Of a DNA stretch of 64,000 nucleotides, positions 36,601 to 48,160 are shown piece by piece. A model generated the notes under the pieces. That model was given only the letters and a program-made list of their open reading frames with translations, did no database searches and was not told the DNA's origin. The stretch comes from Margaritifera margaritifera. Its lineage: Eukaryota; Mollusca; Bivalvia; Unionida; Margaritiferidae. The stretch spans positions 858,001 through 922,000 of the forward strand of contig JAQPZY010001240.1 in assembly GCA_029931535.1 (NCBI GenBank), written 5' to 3'. Both the position numbers and the translations under genes were made by a program. Position 1 is the first letter of the stretch. Every line of letters begins with the position of its first letter.

Positions 36601-36679
36601 ACCCATTGGTCTATTGTGTCACCTGTTCTCAAGACTACCTGACAAGGTAAAACTAGAACCATTGACCATCATTTCCAAC

Positions 36680-36835
36680 ATGCTATTTAATCCAGACTTC
36701 CTGGTATATGTCAAGGCATCGTGGGCAATTACTAGGATTACAGATACAGCTATATGGAAGAGTAGATTCTATGTGGAAAGGCAAGGGTACCTGAAGTGTG
36801 TCTTAGTCTACGGACCGTCTGGGAGGAGAAGTTAG
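36680..36835 (+). CDS. short unrecognised open frame before the right terminal repeat
   Basis: ATG 36680 opens MLFNPDFLVYVKASWAI and runs 51 codons to a TAG. It follows the bidirectional promoter and ends 64 bases before a histone-type stem-loop, so it may be a tiny gene or the 3' remnant of one. Confidence 0.25.
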   Translation: MLFNPDFLVYVKASWAITRITDTAIWKSRFYVERQGYLKCVLVYGPSGRRS

Positions 36836-36892
36836 AGGAGAAAAAGTGTGAAGCGATGTGCTATGTGTTAACCCTCTTCTTTGGTTAACAAC

Positions 36893-37748
36893 CTCAACGT
36901 CCCTTTTGAGGGCCACCCAGATCGCTAGAAAAGAAAGATACTACGCAAAACATTGCTAATATATGTGTTTGTATATTTGTGTACGTATATATCTATGTTC
37001 ACAATCCAACTCAAACTTTAAACCCCTTACTCCTCTTGTGTGTGATAGTATAGTATGTTTGTATGGGTATAGTGTATCTGTAAACACTCCTACCCTTGCT
37101 CGCAGTGATAGTATGTTTGTATGTATGTAAGTATAGTGTGTGTACAAAAACTTCTACCCTTTTTGTTGGATAGTCGGGTGTGTGTTGGATAGTATATTAA
37201 ACAGTGTGTGCTGGATAGTAATAAAAAAGTACTTAATGTGTGTTGGATAGTATAAGTGTAGAGTTCGTAGTCACTACATACGTTGTGTTGTAAAGTATAT
37301 CAAAAAGCATGTGCTGGATAGTAATCAAAAAGTAGGTGTTTGATAGTATATCAAAAAGTATGTTTTGGATGGTATCTAACAATTTTAACATTATATTTCC
37401 CGTAGACCCTATAAACGTTTCAACACGAAAATGGTCTGTAACGGTCCACAAATTAACATTACATTTCCCGCAGACACCTCAAGTACCACCCGCATGTTAA
37501 ACCATTCGACATTTTTAACATAGGATTTCCCGTATACCCCTATAAATTTTTCAACATGGAAACGGCCTAATACGGTCCACAAGTTAACATTACATTTCCG
37601 TTAGACCCCTCAAAATGTCATCTGCATGTTAAACCTATGGACTTCATTAACATATGATTTCCCGTAGACCCCTCAAGTGCCCCCATATGTAAACCTACGG
37701 CATAATGTTAATCCCCCATAATCCCCTCAAGTGCCCCATATTACTACT
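36893..37748 (-). repeat. Polinton right terminal inverted repeat
   Basis: Inverted partner of 22616-23262. It contains tandem TTGGATAGTATATCAAAAAGTA-type units (about 37165-37375) and two tandem copies of a block of about 130 bases (from about 37399 and 37531), each with TTAACATTACATTTCC. It ends CCATATTACTACT. Confidence 0.9.
36899..36914 (+). terminator. histone-type 3' stem-loop, right inner end of the Polinton
   Basis: GTCCCTTTTGAGGGCC is preceded by CTCAAC and followed by ACCCA, exactly the flank of animal histone stem-loops. A purine run AGAAAAGAAAGA begins about 12 bases after the stem, like a histone downstream element. One stem pair is mismatched. It faces outward, mirroring the left copy. 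Confidence 0.6.
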
Positions 37749-37754
37749 GATATT
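37749..37754. other. Polinton target-site duplication, right copy
   Basis: GATATT directly follows the CT end, identical to 22610-22615. Confidence 0.85.
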
Positions 37755-38569
37755 CATTACTAAACGCTTTCGTCACACGCTTTCTCTGGTGAATGATATA
37801 TGCCACTGTGCAACCCAAGACGTTTTGATAGCATTCGGGTAAGTGTAAGGTAGCGTCATAAAATGTTTTCATAAACACACGTTATTATAATAAAAGTGAA
37901 AACAATCAATTAAATGTAAAAGGAAGTACATGCATACACATATGTCCGTTATTTTGTTTTCATCCCAATTTAAATAATAGATATATTTCTTTTCTTCACT
38001 ACCCACTATTTCTTTACTGTCATATTAAAGTCAAAATCATTAACAGAAAGTCCTGCTGTACTGATCGTAACAAAGTAATTGAGCACCTTATGTGACAGCT
38101 GTTCCTCAATACCAGTAATAAGAAAAGGTGTCATGCGAATGATAAGGATCGAAATTAGGTGACAACATGTTTATTTAACAGAATAATATTTAATGTTAAC
38201 TCGAAACCTAAAAGCATATCGGTACTTGTGCATAGCATATCGGCAGGTACAAAAGCCTCGATGGCTGAAACGATAGCGTACCGGGAATGCAACGGAAAAT
38301 TTCGCTTGTTTGTAACTTATCTTTTCCAGTAGAGTAGATCACGCCCGTGGCTGGGTCAAGCCTACTGAAGTGAGGTATCAAAAGTCACACGTTTGGCGGT
38401 AATTGTGTATCGAGGCGATCGGTTGATAAAAAAGGTCGATCATGTTAACTGTCTACCCATTATTAACTATTCAACCCGGATTACAGAGACACGTCCGCCA
38501 GTGTGACTGAGAAATAAGTAAGTGTTTTAAGTTTTGATTAGTCAGTTATTAACAAAGACACATACTATA
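37755..38569. other. right flank of the Polinton, nothing recognised
   Basis: No gene or known repeat could be supported. Confidence 0.4.
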
Positions 38570-38950
38570 TATTTTACCTCTTCTACGTATTATCTCGGCT
38601 TATATGAGTCAGTGTCAATTTCCGTTACAGAGTTGACATGTTCATATTAAACACAGAATAATGTCATTTACTTTTCTACTGTATTGCCTGGTTTTTAGTA
38701 TATAGTAAGTTTTGGTGTCTTTTAAACTTTGTCCTATGTGAGTACCACCCGTTTTTATGTAGCCCTGAAGTGTGGAGTCTTTCAAAATTCTTCTTCTTCT
38801 TCTTCTTCTTCTTCTTGTAATTAAATAATTTTCACACGTAAATGTAATAAAATTTCTTTTTTACGTCGGCTTTTATCTATATAGGTAAAACTTCCTAACA
38901 TTACATGACTCTGAGATTTTAAGTAGGGTACAGTTTGGTGTAAAACATGT
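38570..38950. repeat. dispersed repeat, copy of 1-380
   Basis: Shares ordered blocks with 1-380, including TCTCGGCTTATATGAG, AATTTCCGT with GAGTTGACATG, a longer (TTC)n run at about 38792-38816 and AAAACTTCCTAACAT. Confidence 0.7.
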
Positions 38951-39675
38951 CAGAATTGCAGCATGATCAAAATCTAATCTCCGAGGAGATTATTTTTAGC
39001 AGTTTACACGAACATTTAGCATGAGATTGATTGATTGATTGATTGATTGATTGACTGATTTAATATGTGTTTGTTTATTCATGTGTTTTGAAAGAGAATA
39101 TAGTTAAAAAATTCTAATGAGCTGAAATACAATCTGGTGTCATTAGTATGGGGAAATTTCTCGCGAGATTTTTTGTACTATTGAATATCGATAGCTCTCG
39201 GTTTAGTAGCCATCGACTTAGACATTATGAACCTTGACTGGTTTCATACCTACATCGTAAATGGAGTCTTAGTTGTAGCAGTGTTAGACATTCTACAAGG
39301 CACCCTTTCAGATTTTCCGGTCCAAATGATTGCAACACTCATTGTCGGAGCGATTCACGGGAAAACAGGAAGGCTCCAGGTGACCGACTGACGACAATAT
39401 TAAACTACAACCTTCTGGTAGCCAGTAAAGATGACATAGACGAGTGTTTGAGAAGATATATGAAACATACATCATCAAGCAGCATAAGCTTCGGCTGTCC
39501 TTGTGAGCGCAACAAATGATAAAGAATTGAAAAATTACGAGCTCAAGAAACGAGATATCTACAAAACCATAATTTACAATCTATTGTTTCGTGATAGACT
39601 ACCGGATTCATTTCGATGAAAGTATGTTTGGCAGATATATGAAACTATAGATCCAACCGTCTTTATTCGTGAATA

Positions 39676-39676
<1 letters not shown>
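38951..39676. other. unrecognised sequence with a (TTGA)n run
   Basis: A tetranucleotide repeat lies at about 39026-39052. The rest has no supported gene. Confidence 0.4.

Positions 39677-39761
<85 letters not shown>
39677..39761. repeat. (TA)n microsatellite
   Basis: About 42 uninterrupted TA units. Confidence 0.95.
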
Positions 39762-39762
<1 letters not shown>

Positions 39763-39929
39763 CTCAATGTAGTGCAAATGGCTTAAACTCCCATCCTTAG
39801 TTTCATGGTCTTATAAGCCTGTAGTCCAATTTGCAATAGCTGTCAAAATCATAGTTTGCCATGACAATTAATCATATTTCCTGAAACATGGAAACAGAAG
39901 AACTGGACTCAAATTTGCCACAAGATGTT

Positions 39930-40245
39930 GGCCTGAAAGGCCTTAGACAACTATTATTTCCCCTCGAGCTTGACCAAAATTAGGGAGATATTCTGGGAAA
40001 AAAATACCAGTTGCCTCTTTCTCCTCACCAAGCGAAATACACCCCTAGCATCGTCACCGTAGTCGCCATTTGCCTCTAATAAGGCGAGTATTGAGAATAT
40101 ATTTTCCGACACTCGTACATCAGTGATCTTCCAGTTCATGTCAACTTCAAGAACCGCCTCAGCCATCATGTGTGATATATTCAAGTCTAAGTTCCATCCT
40201 TTTCCGGGAATGTGTGTTCAGTCGAGAGTGTAATGGAAGGCGGAG
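39930..40245 (-). repeat. dispersed repeat with protein-like frame, second copy at 44035-44290
   Basis: Both copies hold a minus-strand frame with VSENIFSI and RLVRR/HLVRRQRQ, an internal acidic stretch, and matching flanks (CATCATGTGTGATATATTCA, AAGTTCCATCCTTTTC). Similarity in translated sequence is visible, but no family is recognised. It may be an exon or gag-like part of an old element. Confidence 0.5.
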
Positions 40246-40274
40246 AGGAGTGGGGAGGGTTGCTAAGTTACATC

Positions 40275-40275
40275 C

Positions 40276-40326
<51 letters not shown>

Positions 40327-40328
40327 AG
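40275..40328. repeat. (TA)n(GA)n microsatellite
   Basis: About 12 TA units pass into about 12 GA units. Confidence 0.9.
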
Positions 40329-40329
40329 A

Positions 40330-40720
40330 AATCCGGGAGATATTCTGAAAAAAACAATACCATGTTCAATGATGTGTTTCAAAGCTGATTGTTTTTGCAA
40401 AGTTACAAGCAATGTTGATTAGAAAAGGGTATATTTCATAGTTTACAAAACTGCATAGATTGTTCAAATTGTCTGCTCTGCAATGAATACAGTGATATGT
40501 AAAATGTCACCTAATTACATGTCAGTCATGCACTTTTGAAACTTTCAGAATTTTATGCAGCAAGGTGAGTTAGTATGCGCAGAAAGTTATAGAGGTCTAT
40601 CAGTCATAGTAGCAAGAATACAATAATGAACGTTTATACATAACATAGAAGGAAAATTACTGTAGTCTGAGGTTTGTATATTGGTGTTTTAAATAAGGAT
40701 ACATAGCTCTTTAATCTCCC
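40330..40720. repeat. dispersed repeat, diverged copy at 42490-42910
   Basis: Shared ordered blocks are GGGAGATATTC, TGTGTTTCA, TTTACAAAACTG, TCTGCTCTGCAATGAA, GATATGTAAAAT and CACCTAATT, then the TAGTATGCGCAGAAAGTT block that also occurs at 14300 and 19150. No coding signal. Confidence 0.75.
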
Positions 40721-42489
40721 ATTCTTAGCATGCTACTGAAGCCAAAAACTTGAAAACTCTCACGCGTCTTGAATATGTCATTAAAAAGTAAAAATTTTTA
40801 TAAAGTGATATAATTTGAAAACATTAAATTTAAGTTTGAATTTTTATTGAATTTAAAAAAGCCAACTGCAGATTTTATATATTTACAACCTGTCATAACT
40901 TGAATTGCTTCAGTATTAAGATAAAGGAGATATTTGGCATTCCTACTCATTTTTCACAAGAAATATTCTTTCTTATTTATAATTCATGGTTTTATAATTG
41001 TATCGATCTTCAAATTTGATTGAGACTATAGGACTTAAAAGTACTTGTATGTTTTCTTACAGGTACTGATTAGGCTGTATGCACTTTAAATATTCAGAAA
41101 TGTTACGTCCATATTCAGTTAGTTTCCTTCTGGTAACATTTATTACTTGACTACTTTGGCACTCAGCCTCCGTGTATAATGTTATGAACTCGATGTTGCG
41201 CAAATGGCTAAACCTTGGCTAAACCTTCCCCTCCCCTACCATCATAAAGTTTATAATAGCTGGTGCCCCTCATTTCTTACTAAACTTGCAAATGATTAAA
41301 TATATTCTAGCAAATATACCCCTGTAAACCGCATAGTCTCTTTAATACAATTTTCACTTTTTTCACATTTCTAATAAATACCATGCAAAATGTTTTTAGA
41401 TGGTTGTACATATAATTGTATTGTTCAATGTCCATATCTAGCGCTGTCCACTTTATTTACCTGCATTTTAGTGAGATTATAGAAACGTATGCTATCTCTT
41501 TTTAGGTATGGCCTGGTATTAGGAACAAGGCGTATATGTTGGATTAGCTTGAATGCTCCCTAGCAGTCAGGTGGTGCTGGCAAGTCCTCACCAGGACATA
41601 TCCAATTTGTCCGGCAAAAGTCATGCGACCGAAATGGGATATAGTTTCTCAGAAGTATTGCTCAGGTCTTCATCTTAGAGATCAACGCTACTGCTCAAAG
41701 AGGTAAAGCGTCCATGAAACTGTATTTTCCTATTATAGGCCTACCTTCTATTGTTGTTGACATAGGAATGCTTTGCAATTTTGCTATAAAACATGGTGCT
41801 GGTCTCATCACTATGGATATTTTTAGTGTGCTATTTCCTTTCCTAACAACTGGCTGAGTATCTGACACCGGAAACCTAGAGCATAGCACATGTCAGTCTT
41901 TCTTTAGTGTCTACATGTGCACACATTTTATTTTATTTTATTTCATTATTTTCGCCATTGAAAATCAATCTGCTGTATCATGCCCCACTACACATGGGCG
42001 TTATATTATACGTGGCACATACCCAAGGTACCTATTGTCTGAAACGAATTGCATTTGTTAACTTTGCTGTCTAAAATTTAGCAGGTCTGTGGGGTTGTTT
42101 TTTTTACATTTAATGCAAAGGTTTAAAGATTTTCTAAAACTTTAAACTTTTAATTGTTCATTACTTTTCCATTTCAAACTTATTTTCAGATAGAACATAT
42201 CTTGCACTGTAATTAACTCTTTACTGCCTTGAAAAAAGTTATATATTTAAGAAAGATACATCAATGCTAGTTTCATGCCCTTGGAAGAATCTGGTCTAAA
42301 AATTGCACCTTGCTGGACACCAATACTTCACAATTTGTAACAGCGGTCAAACTCATAGTTTGCCATGGAAATTATTCAGATTTGTTAAGTGAAGTTAAAA
42401 CATGATGACATGCAAATAGAATAGTTGGATTCGAATTTGCATCAATATGTTCTTCTGACAGGCCTCAGGCCACAATTAGTTCCCCTGGA
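40721..42489. other. unrecognised sequence
   Basis: A minus-strand frame at 41695-41889 is 64 codons and unrecognised. No exon borders or motifs support a gene. Confidence 0.4.
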
Positions 42490-42910
42490 TGTTGATGAAA
42501 ATCGGGGAGATATTCCGAAACAATAGTACCAAATTCCATGGTGTGTTTCAGAGCTAATTTGTTTTGAAATGTTACAAGGGGTATTGATAATAAAGGGGTA
42601 GAATTCAGTTTACAAAACTGTATCGATTGTTAAAATTTTCTGCTCTGCAATGAACACAATGATATGTAAAATATCACCTAATTGCATGTCACCCACGCAC
42701 TTTTTTATTACTTCTCTTGAGTCAGTTTGTTTACCGTATTAATATACAAAAACGAGACAGTCAACTCAGGATGACACTTTCAGAATTTAACTCGCCAAAG
42801 TGAATTAGTATGCGCAGAAAGTTGCAAAGGTCTATCAGTTATAGTAACACATGTACAATAATGTATGTTTCTACATAACATAGAAGGAAAATAAGTGTGG
42901 TCTGAGGCCA
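42490..42910. repeat. dispersed repeat, copy of 40330-40720
   Basis: Same ordered blocks as the 40.3-kb copy with scattered substitutions and an inserted stretch near 42700-42790. Confidence 0.75.
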
Positions 42911-43054
42911 TTCGGTTTGCCTTAAAGCAATTAAATATGTCTTCTCAGCATAGAAATGAGCCTGACTGGCATTACTAGGAGAACTTACATGCTGATAACG
43001 GCTTATCCTCTACCGTTCTGAGATTTCTGATTTATGGAACCACCTTGAATAGTA

Positions 43055-43463
43055 TTAATCTGATAGCTTTATTATTATGGGATATTTCGTCATTGCCTGT
43101 TGTCTAGATGTCTCATGCATTTTTCCACCGATATTTCTATTTATCCCAGCATGTGACATTTTCTGCTGCATTCCCTTCAAACCAAATACACTTGATCCTG
43201 ATATAGATGAACCATTATTAGATGGTCTTGTGTGCGTATCAGTTTTCTGACTTGATGGGAAACCGACATCTCTACTTCTGTTCTCTAGATTCACAGTTAG
43301 ACCTGCTTCATAGTCTTTTTGAGAGTAGGATGTTCTTCCATCGGCAACACCGCAGCATCAGAAGCTGCCGTCCTCACTATCTTTGGCCCTTATTGCATAT
43401 GATAACCTGACCAACTTCTTCACTGTATTTTGATCCCTTTAAGACCTCGTCCCAATCAGCCAT
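43055..43463 (-). pseudogene. unrecognised coding-like remnant
   Basis: On the minus strand MADWDEVLKGSKYSEEVGQV opens near 43463 and stops after about 28 codons. In another frame a Ser/Gly/Asn-rich stretch of 79 codons follows (43294-43055), with SSQKTDTHTRPSNNGSS. It could be an ORF1-like or gag-like remnant, but nothing decisive is present. Confidence 0.25.
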
Positions 43464-43469
43464 CTTATC

Positions 43470-44034
43470 AACGGTGACTCTCCCGTTCACAATAAGCCAA
43501 ACCGGGTATTCAATACAAAGCAGACCTGTTCACGTTACAACCTATTCAACTTCGGCCATAGACTCCGTAGTGCCTTGGTAATCTCTTTTGGAAAGTCTCG
43601 GCACGCACAGTATTCCGTAGTCTTCAGTTTATCCATATGATACAAAGTAAGCGCTGTATCCGGATAATCCCTGAATAAGCAATGATTGGTCTTATGCAAG
43701 GTTTATCATGGGAACGTAGATCAAAGCATAGAGAACTTACATCGTCGAACCATTGTACGATTTTCTTGAAAAACAACTCTAAAAATGTTAATAGAGTTCT
43801 CATTTGTTGACTCTGGAATACCCTTGAAAAGGATATTATTTCGATGGCTCCTAGCCTCAAGGTCAATTGATTTGTTTTCTGAATGTGAATGACCTGTTAA
43901 CCTTTCTGATGATTGTATTCAATCATATGTTTATCTCACATTGCTAATGTTTTAAAACAAAGACACAAACTTGTCACAAAGCAGTAGATCATATCCTGAT
44001 GATAATGTTTTATAAGATCTAACCTGCCCACATG
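43470..44034. other. unrecognised sequence
   Basis: Nothing supportable beyond short frames. Confidence 0.35.
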
Positions 44035-44290
44035 CATTTGCCCGTTGCCTCTGTCTCCTCACCAAGTGGAATACACTCCCTATCATCGTCACCGTAGTCG
44101 TTATTTTTTCCAATGAAGTGAATATTGAGAATATATTTTCCGACACTCGTTCATCAGTGATCATAGAGTTCATGTCTACTGCCAAGAACCGCCTCACCCA
44201 TCATGTGTGATATATTCACGTCCAAGTTCCATCCTTTTCTGGGAATGTGCGTTCAGTCGACAGTGTAATGGAAGGGAGAGGGAAGAGAAG
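44035..44290 (-). repeat. dispersed repeat, copy of 39930-40245
   Basis: Shares the VSENIFSI-type frame and flanks with the 40-kb copy, but with a frame change in the acidic stretch. Confidence 0.5.
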
Positions 44291-44316
44291 TGGTAACGGA
44301 GGCTAAATTCCAACCT

Positions 44317-44348
<32 letters not shown>

Positions 44349-44349
44349 C
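44317..44349. repeat. (TA)n(TG)n microsatellite
   Basis: Short TA run followed by about 10 TG units. Confidence 0.85.
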
Positions 44350-46075
44350 GTATAAAGAAAATTGATATCCTGGATATATTAGAATATTGTTGATTCACAA
44401 TCCGAGATGAACAGTAGTTTTATCACCTCTGTGAAGCTTTCTTTTTAAATATTTCAAATGTAGGAACACAAACCCTAAATTGCAGAAAAAATTCTGTTTG
44501 GATTTAACAATGGCAATGTACAGCAGGAGATTTGTCGCTATCATCGCATAACTAGAGATCTAATAAAGGGTCCATGCTATGACATGCTGCAATCTTGCTT
44601 TGTTCTCTCCATTATCATTTTAGGTACTTGCAGTTTTTCTTGCAGAAACATGTTTTGCTGCCTGATCACGTCTATTAAAGAAACCACAGTATAAAAGTAT
44701 TCCTATACACTTCAAAGAGGTTCCAAAATAGGGCATCCAAAACCATGTCGTACTGGTTGTCAAACCAAATATATTTCACAGTACTTTAGCATGGAATTAA
44801 TTTTTAATCTTTTCAAGGACAACTTGGGTCCCAAGCCAGGAGTCAGAAAGTAAAAGCTAAAAAGATAAGATGTAACCAAACTATGCTGTCACCAATATAA
44901 TACTTAAGTATTTTGAGAGTGTTTTACCACAAACTAGCTTTAAGTCCTCTGATCGAATCCTACTGGTGGTCATGTGAGAGGGTAACAAGAAGTATTTAAA
45001 CAAAAGCAGTAGAATGTCGCCAAACCGTGTTATCATCAATAACAAATTGAAAGTCTCTCATATTATATTCGCATTGAATGGTTTGCAGTCCTCAAAATGG
45101 CAGCTTAGAGCCCAGTAGTAAAGGAGTAAACACAACAGAATCCCATCAGTAATGTGATAAGCAACATATCTCAGCACATTATAATGCATGTAATAATGAT
45201 TTTACAATCCTGTTGTTTCATAAACCCATTGTGTACTAATTGTTGTAGTTTTGGAAAAGGTTACTTTTTTCCCTATACTTTAAGTTATTCACTTGGGAAA
45301 TAAGTCCAATTATCGTGCACGATGGGCTAGTTTTAGTTTGGGACTTTTAATAAGTGGTTTGTGGCAACAAGAAAGTGGCAATTGGTTTAAGAAGAATTCA
45401 AGGTACTTTCCTTTCTTTCAAGTATAATCAAGATGTTATTAAGAATGGTAGTGTTGTCTCAGAAAGTTTTTTTTTATACATGTGTGCGCTTTTTGTACAA
45501 GAGATTACAGATGGAAGTAGTAGATGTAATAACACGAATTTCACATAATTCTACGTTTCTCCTGCACCACCATAACATAATCCTTAAAATCTTGCAGTCT
45601 AGTTTGTCCAAGAAATGGAAATGAAAGCAAAAATAAGCATTATCATTCAAGCAATAAAAGGAGGTCACTCTGTTCTACATTTGCAGAGGGTAAGCAGTAC
45701 ATATAATGATGAAATGCACCATCAAATGTGCATGACACGAAACAAAATAAAATCAGAGAAATAAAGCTAAAAATAATTTTTTTTTTTTAAATTAAGGTAA
45801 TCACCAGAGCGTGAAATGTAAGTGAGAGGTACCTAATTTTGCTTGTAGTACGCATTACCCCTCAAGGTAAAGGAAGGCTTAGGTCATAAAATGTTATCAC
45901 TTTTACATGCCACAGTGCCAGAGGAATTTACCTTAATACAAAACGTAACCACTGGAGAATGAAAAGGAGGTAATTGTAACATGCCCATGATGAGTAGTAC
46001 CTAATAAAAAAAATTCACCCATCCAGTTGATTACACTCCATTCAGCGGTGGCAGCGAACTGAAGCTAACTGCTAA
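44350..46075. other. unrecognised sequence
   Basis: No gene, known repeat or RNA could be supported. Confidence 0.4.
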
Positions 46076-46079
46076 ATCT

Positions 46080-46200
46080 TAAGATTGACGACGTCGACCC
46101 CCAAAGACAACTCAGTCGGAACATGATGCCAGCGCCAAAACTGCTCTTCAGAAAAAAAAGAAAAAACAAGACAATTTTAAAAAGTGACTTTCTTTTAGCA

Positions 46201-46240
<40 letters not shown>

Positions 46241-46287
46241 TAATAATTTTCCGACTGAGTTGTCTTTGGGGGTCGGCGTAGTCAATC

Positions 46288-46334
<47 letters not shown>

Positions 46335-46340
46335 CAATCA
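46080..46340. repeat. fold-back repeat with (AAT)n and (ATT)n runs
   Basis: AGATTGACGACGTCGACCCC continuing to TCAGTCGGA (46081-46120) is inverted at about 46249-46290 with two or three mismatches. The loop holds an (AAT)n run (46203-46238), and just outside the right arm lies an (ATT)n run (46302-46333) that can also pair with it. Confidence 0.8.
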
Positions 46341-46489
46341 TTCATTTTGGGATTAAAAACTACCTTTTTCATTATTCCCGAGACTTACATATTGGGTGGT
46401 GCCCAACTTGCCACAATGTCTTATAGGCTGTATTATGAGCTAAACTACTATCTCACAACTTGTGTCATTATTTGTACAGAGAGGTTCTC

Positions 46490-46494
<5 letters not shown>

Positions 46495-46554
<60 letters not shown>

Positions 46555-46592
46555 CAGAGAGAGAGACAGACAGAGACAGAGACAGAGAGACA
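46495..46592. repeat. (GA)n microsatellite, imperfect at its end
   Basis: About 27 GA units, then a mix of GACA and GAGA. Confidence 0.95.
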
Positions 46593-46671
46593 AGGCGCAA
46601 TGATCTGTAATTATTATTTTAAAAATTCAAAATATTTATGTAAATCAGTTCTTATCGATAGTTCCAAGCAC

Positions 46672-47366
46672 TGTTACGACTCAATGGTCTAAGAAAAATG
46701 TAACAGAAAGAAAGTGAAACCAACAAATCAAGAAAAATCAACAAGCAATTAATTTCTAGAAAATTAAAATACAAATCAAAAGACACTTACAATAACGTGA
46801 ATTAAATTCCAAATAATCCAATAATCCTAAGTGTCCCAATCACAAGTCCTAAGTATAGAATGTTCCGAGTGAATTTCTGTATCCTTGAATGTGCTGATGT
46901 GCCAATAGTCTTTTGTGTCGTGATCCATTGAATATTTTTAAATAATTCCTCTCTCGGAATTTGGAATGATTTTTCACAACTGTAATGACTCTTTACAGAC
47001 TTATGGTAAGGTCGAAACAGAAAACTGTTTACTAAACTTGGTACATATATATATATAAAGATAGGTCACATGACAGAATGTTCTAGAAAATTATATAATG
47101 CATGTGACTTTTAACACATAATTCTAAAGGAAATTCTAGTTTTATCTGTTGACAAAATTAACACTGACCTCAGATTGAACCAACAGCTTGTTTGCCAAAG
47201 CCGTCCTTGAATTCAAATTCTAAGTAAACAACCTAATTCAAGGACAATAACTAACCATGTAAACATGATATATAACATTAAGGTTTGAGCAAAAATATTG
47301 AAGTCAAGAAACATTTATAATTTCCTGAAATATTTATAATATTATATATAAAAATCATACCTAACA
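46672..47366 (-). repeat. 3' long terminal repeat
   Basis: About 695 bases, TGTTAGG...GTAACA on the minus strand. It matches 53420-54257 apart from substitutions and missing minisatellite units. Confidence 0.9.
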
Positions 47367-47384
47367 CCTCCCCTCAAAAAGAAA
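47367..47384 (-). other. polypurine tract
   Basis: On the minus strand TTTTTGAGGGGAGG directly precedes the TGTT of the 3' repeat, the normal plus-strand priming site. Confidence 0.75.
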
Positions 47385-47504
47385 AAGAAAGATTTATGCA
47401 ATAAAGCTTTGTTTTAAAGATGCATCTAATACTATAATAACCAAAATTACATAGGAAGATGTTTTATGATACTGAACTTAATTACATAAAGCAATATAAT
47501 ACTT

Positions 47505-47900
47505 CTACATTTGTGAGAGTACATCTGCGATTACATTGTCGTTTCCCCTGATGTGTCTAATGTCAATATTATATTCCTGCAATATTAAACTCCATCTCAA
47601 CAATCTCCGATTTGTATCTTTCATTTTGTTGATGAAAGTAAGGGGATTGTGATCACTGTGTACAATAATCAAAGAAAAAGCCGAGGTAACATATACTCCA
47701 AAATGTTGTAAAGCCAATATTAAAGCCAAACATTCCTTCTTAAATGTGGAATAATTTTGCTGGTGCTTGTTTATTTTTAGAAAAATAACACACAGGGTGC
47801 TGCTACACATCATTTTTGTCTTCCTGAATCAATACTCCACCAACCCCTGTATCACTTGCATCAACAGCCAATTTATATAATTGGCTGAAATTTTGTGCAG
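47505..47900 (-). pseudogene. RNase H domain of pol
   Basis: Reads LAVDASDTGVGGVLIQ near 47875, then after a frame change YSTFKKECLALILALQHF, VHSDHNPLTFI and IRHIRGNDNVIADVLSQM. The acidic residues of the RNase H fold (D, E, D, D) are all identifiable. The end is natural and lies about 140 bases before the polypurine tract. Confidence 0.85.
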
Positions 47901-48160
47901 AAGGAACTGGTGCATTCTTAAGCATAGCCTTTAAATTGTCAAAAAAGACCAATGAAATCTGGTTTTCTTACTCAACAAACTTCTCAAAGGTTCAGCAATT
48001 ATATAAAAATGTGAACAAAATTTCCGATAATATCCAGCCATACCTAAAATCGCATCAGTTGCTTTTTACAAATTGGCACCGGAAATTCAGAGATAGCTTT
48101 GACCTTAGCTTCTATAGGTTTAACTTGACCTTGTCCCACAATATGTCCTAAAAATGTGAC

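Larger units (their letters stand above)
22616..37748. mobile_element. Polinton/Maverick, 15.1 kb, both ends present, genes decayed
   Basis: The element begins AGTATTAATATGG and ends CCATATTACTACT, so it has the AG...CT ends expected of Polintons. It is flanked by GATATT on both sides and has long inverted repeats (about 650 and 850 bases). Inside are a type-B DNA polymerase, packaging ATPase, retroviral-type integrase and double-jelly-roll major capsid gene, the diagnostic set. Most genes lie on the minus strand; a small set near the right end is divergent. Stops and frame breaks occur in every large gene, so this copy is inactive. I found no cysteine protease. Polintons are virus-like self-replicating transposons that can encode virions. 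Confidence 0.93.

Noticed and set aside
36717..36835. Resemblance of the short right-end frame (ERQG) to a histone H4 C-terminus
   Set aside because: Only a few residues agree, and they are out of order. It was prompted by the nearby stem-loop and is not supported.
39574..39777. Long Tyr-Ile open frame
   Set aside because: It is only the translation of a (TA)n microsatellite. The same applies to the frames across 55587-55921.
46148..46610. Asn-, Leu- or Arg-Glu-rich open frames
   Set aside because: They arise from (AAT)n, (ATT)n and (GA)n runs.
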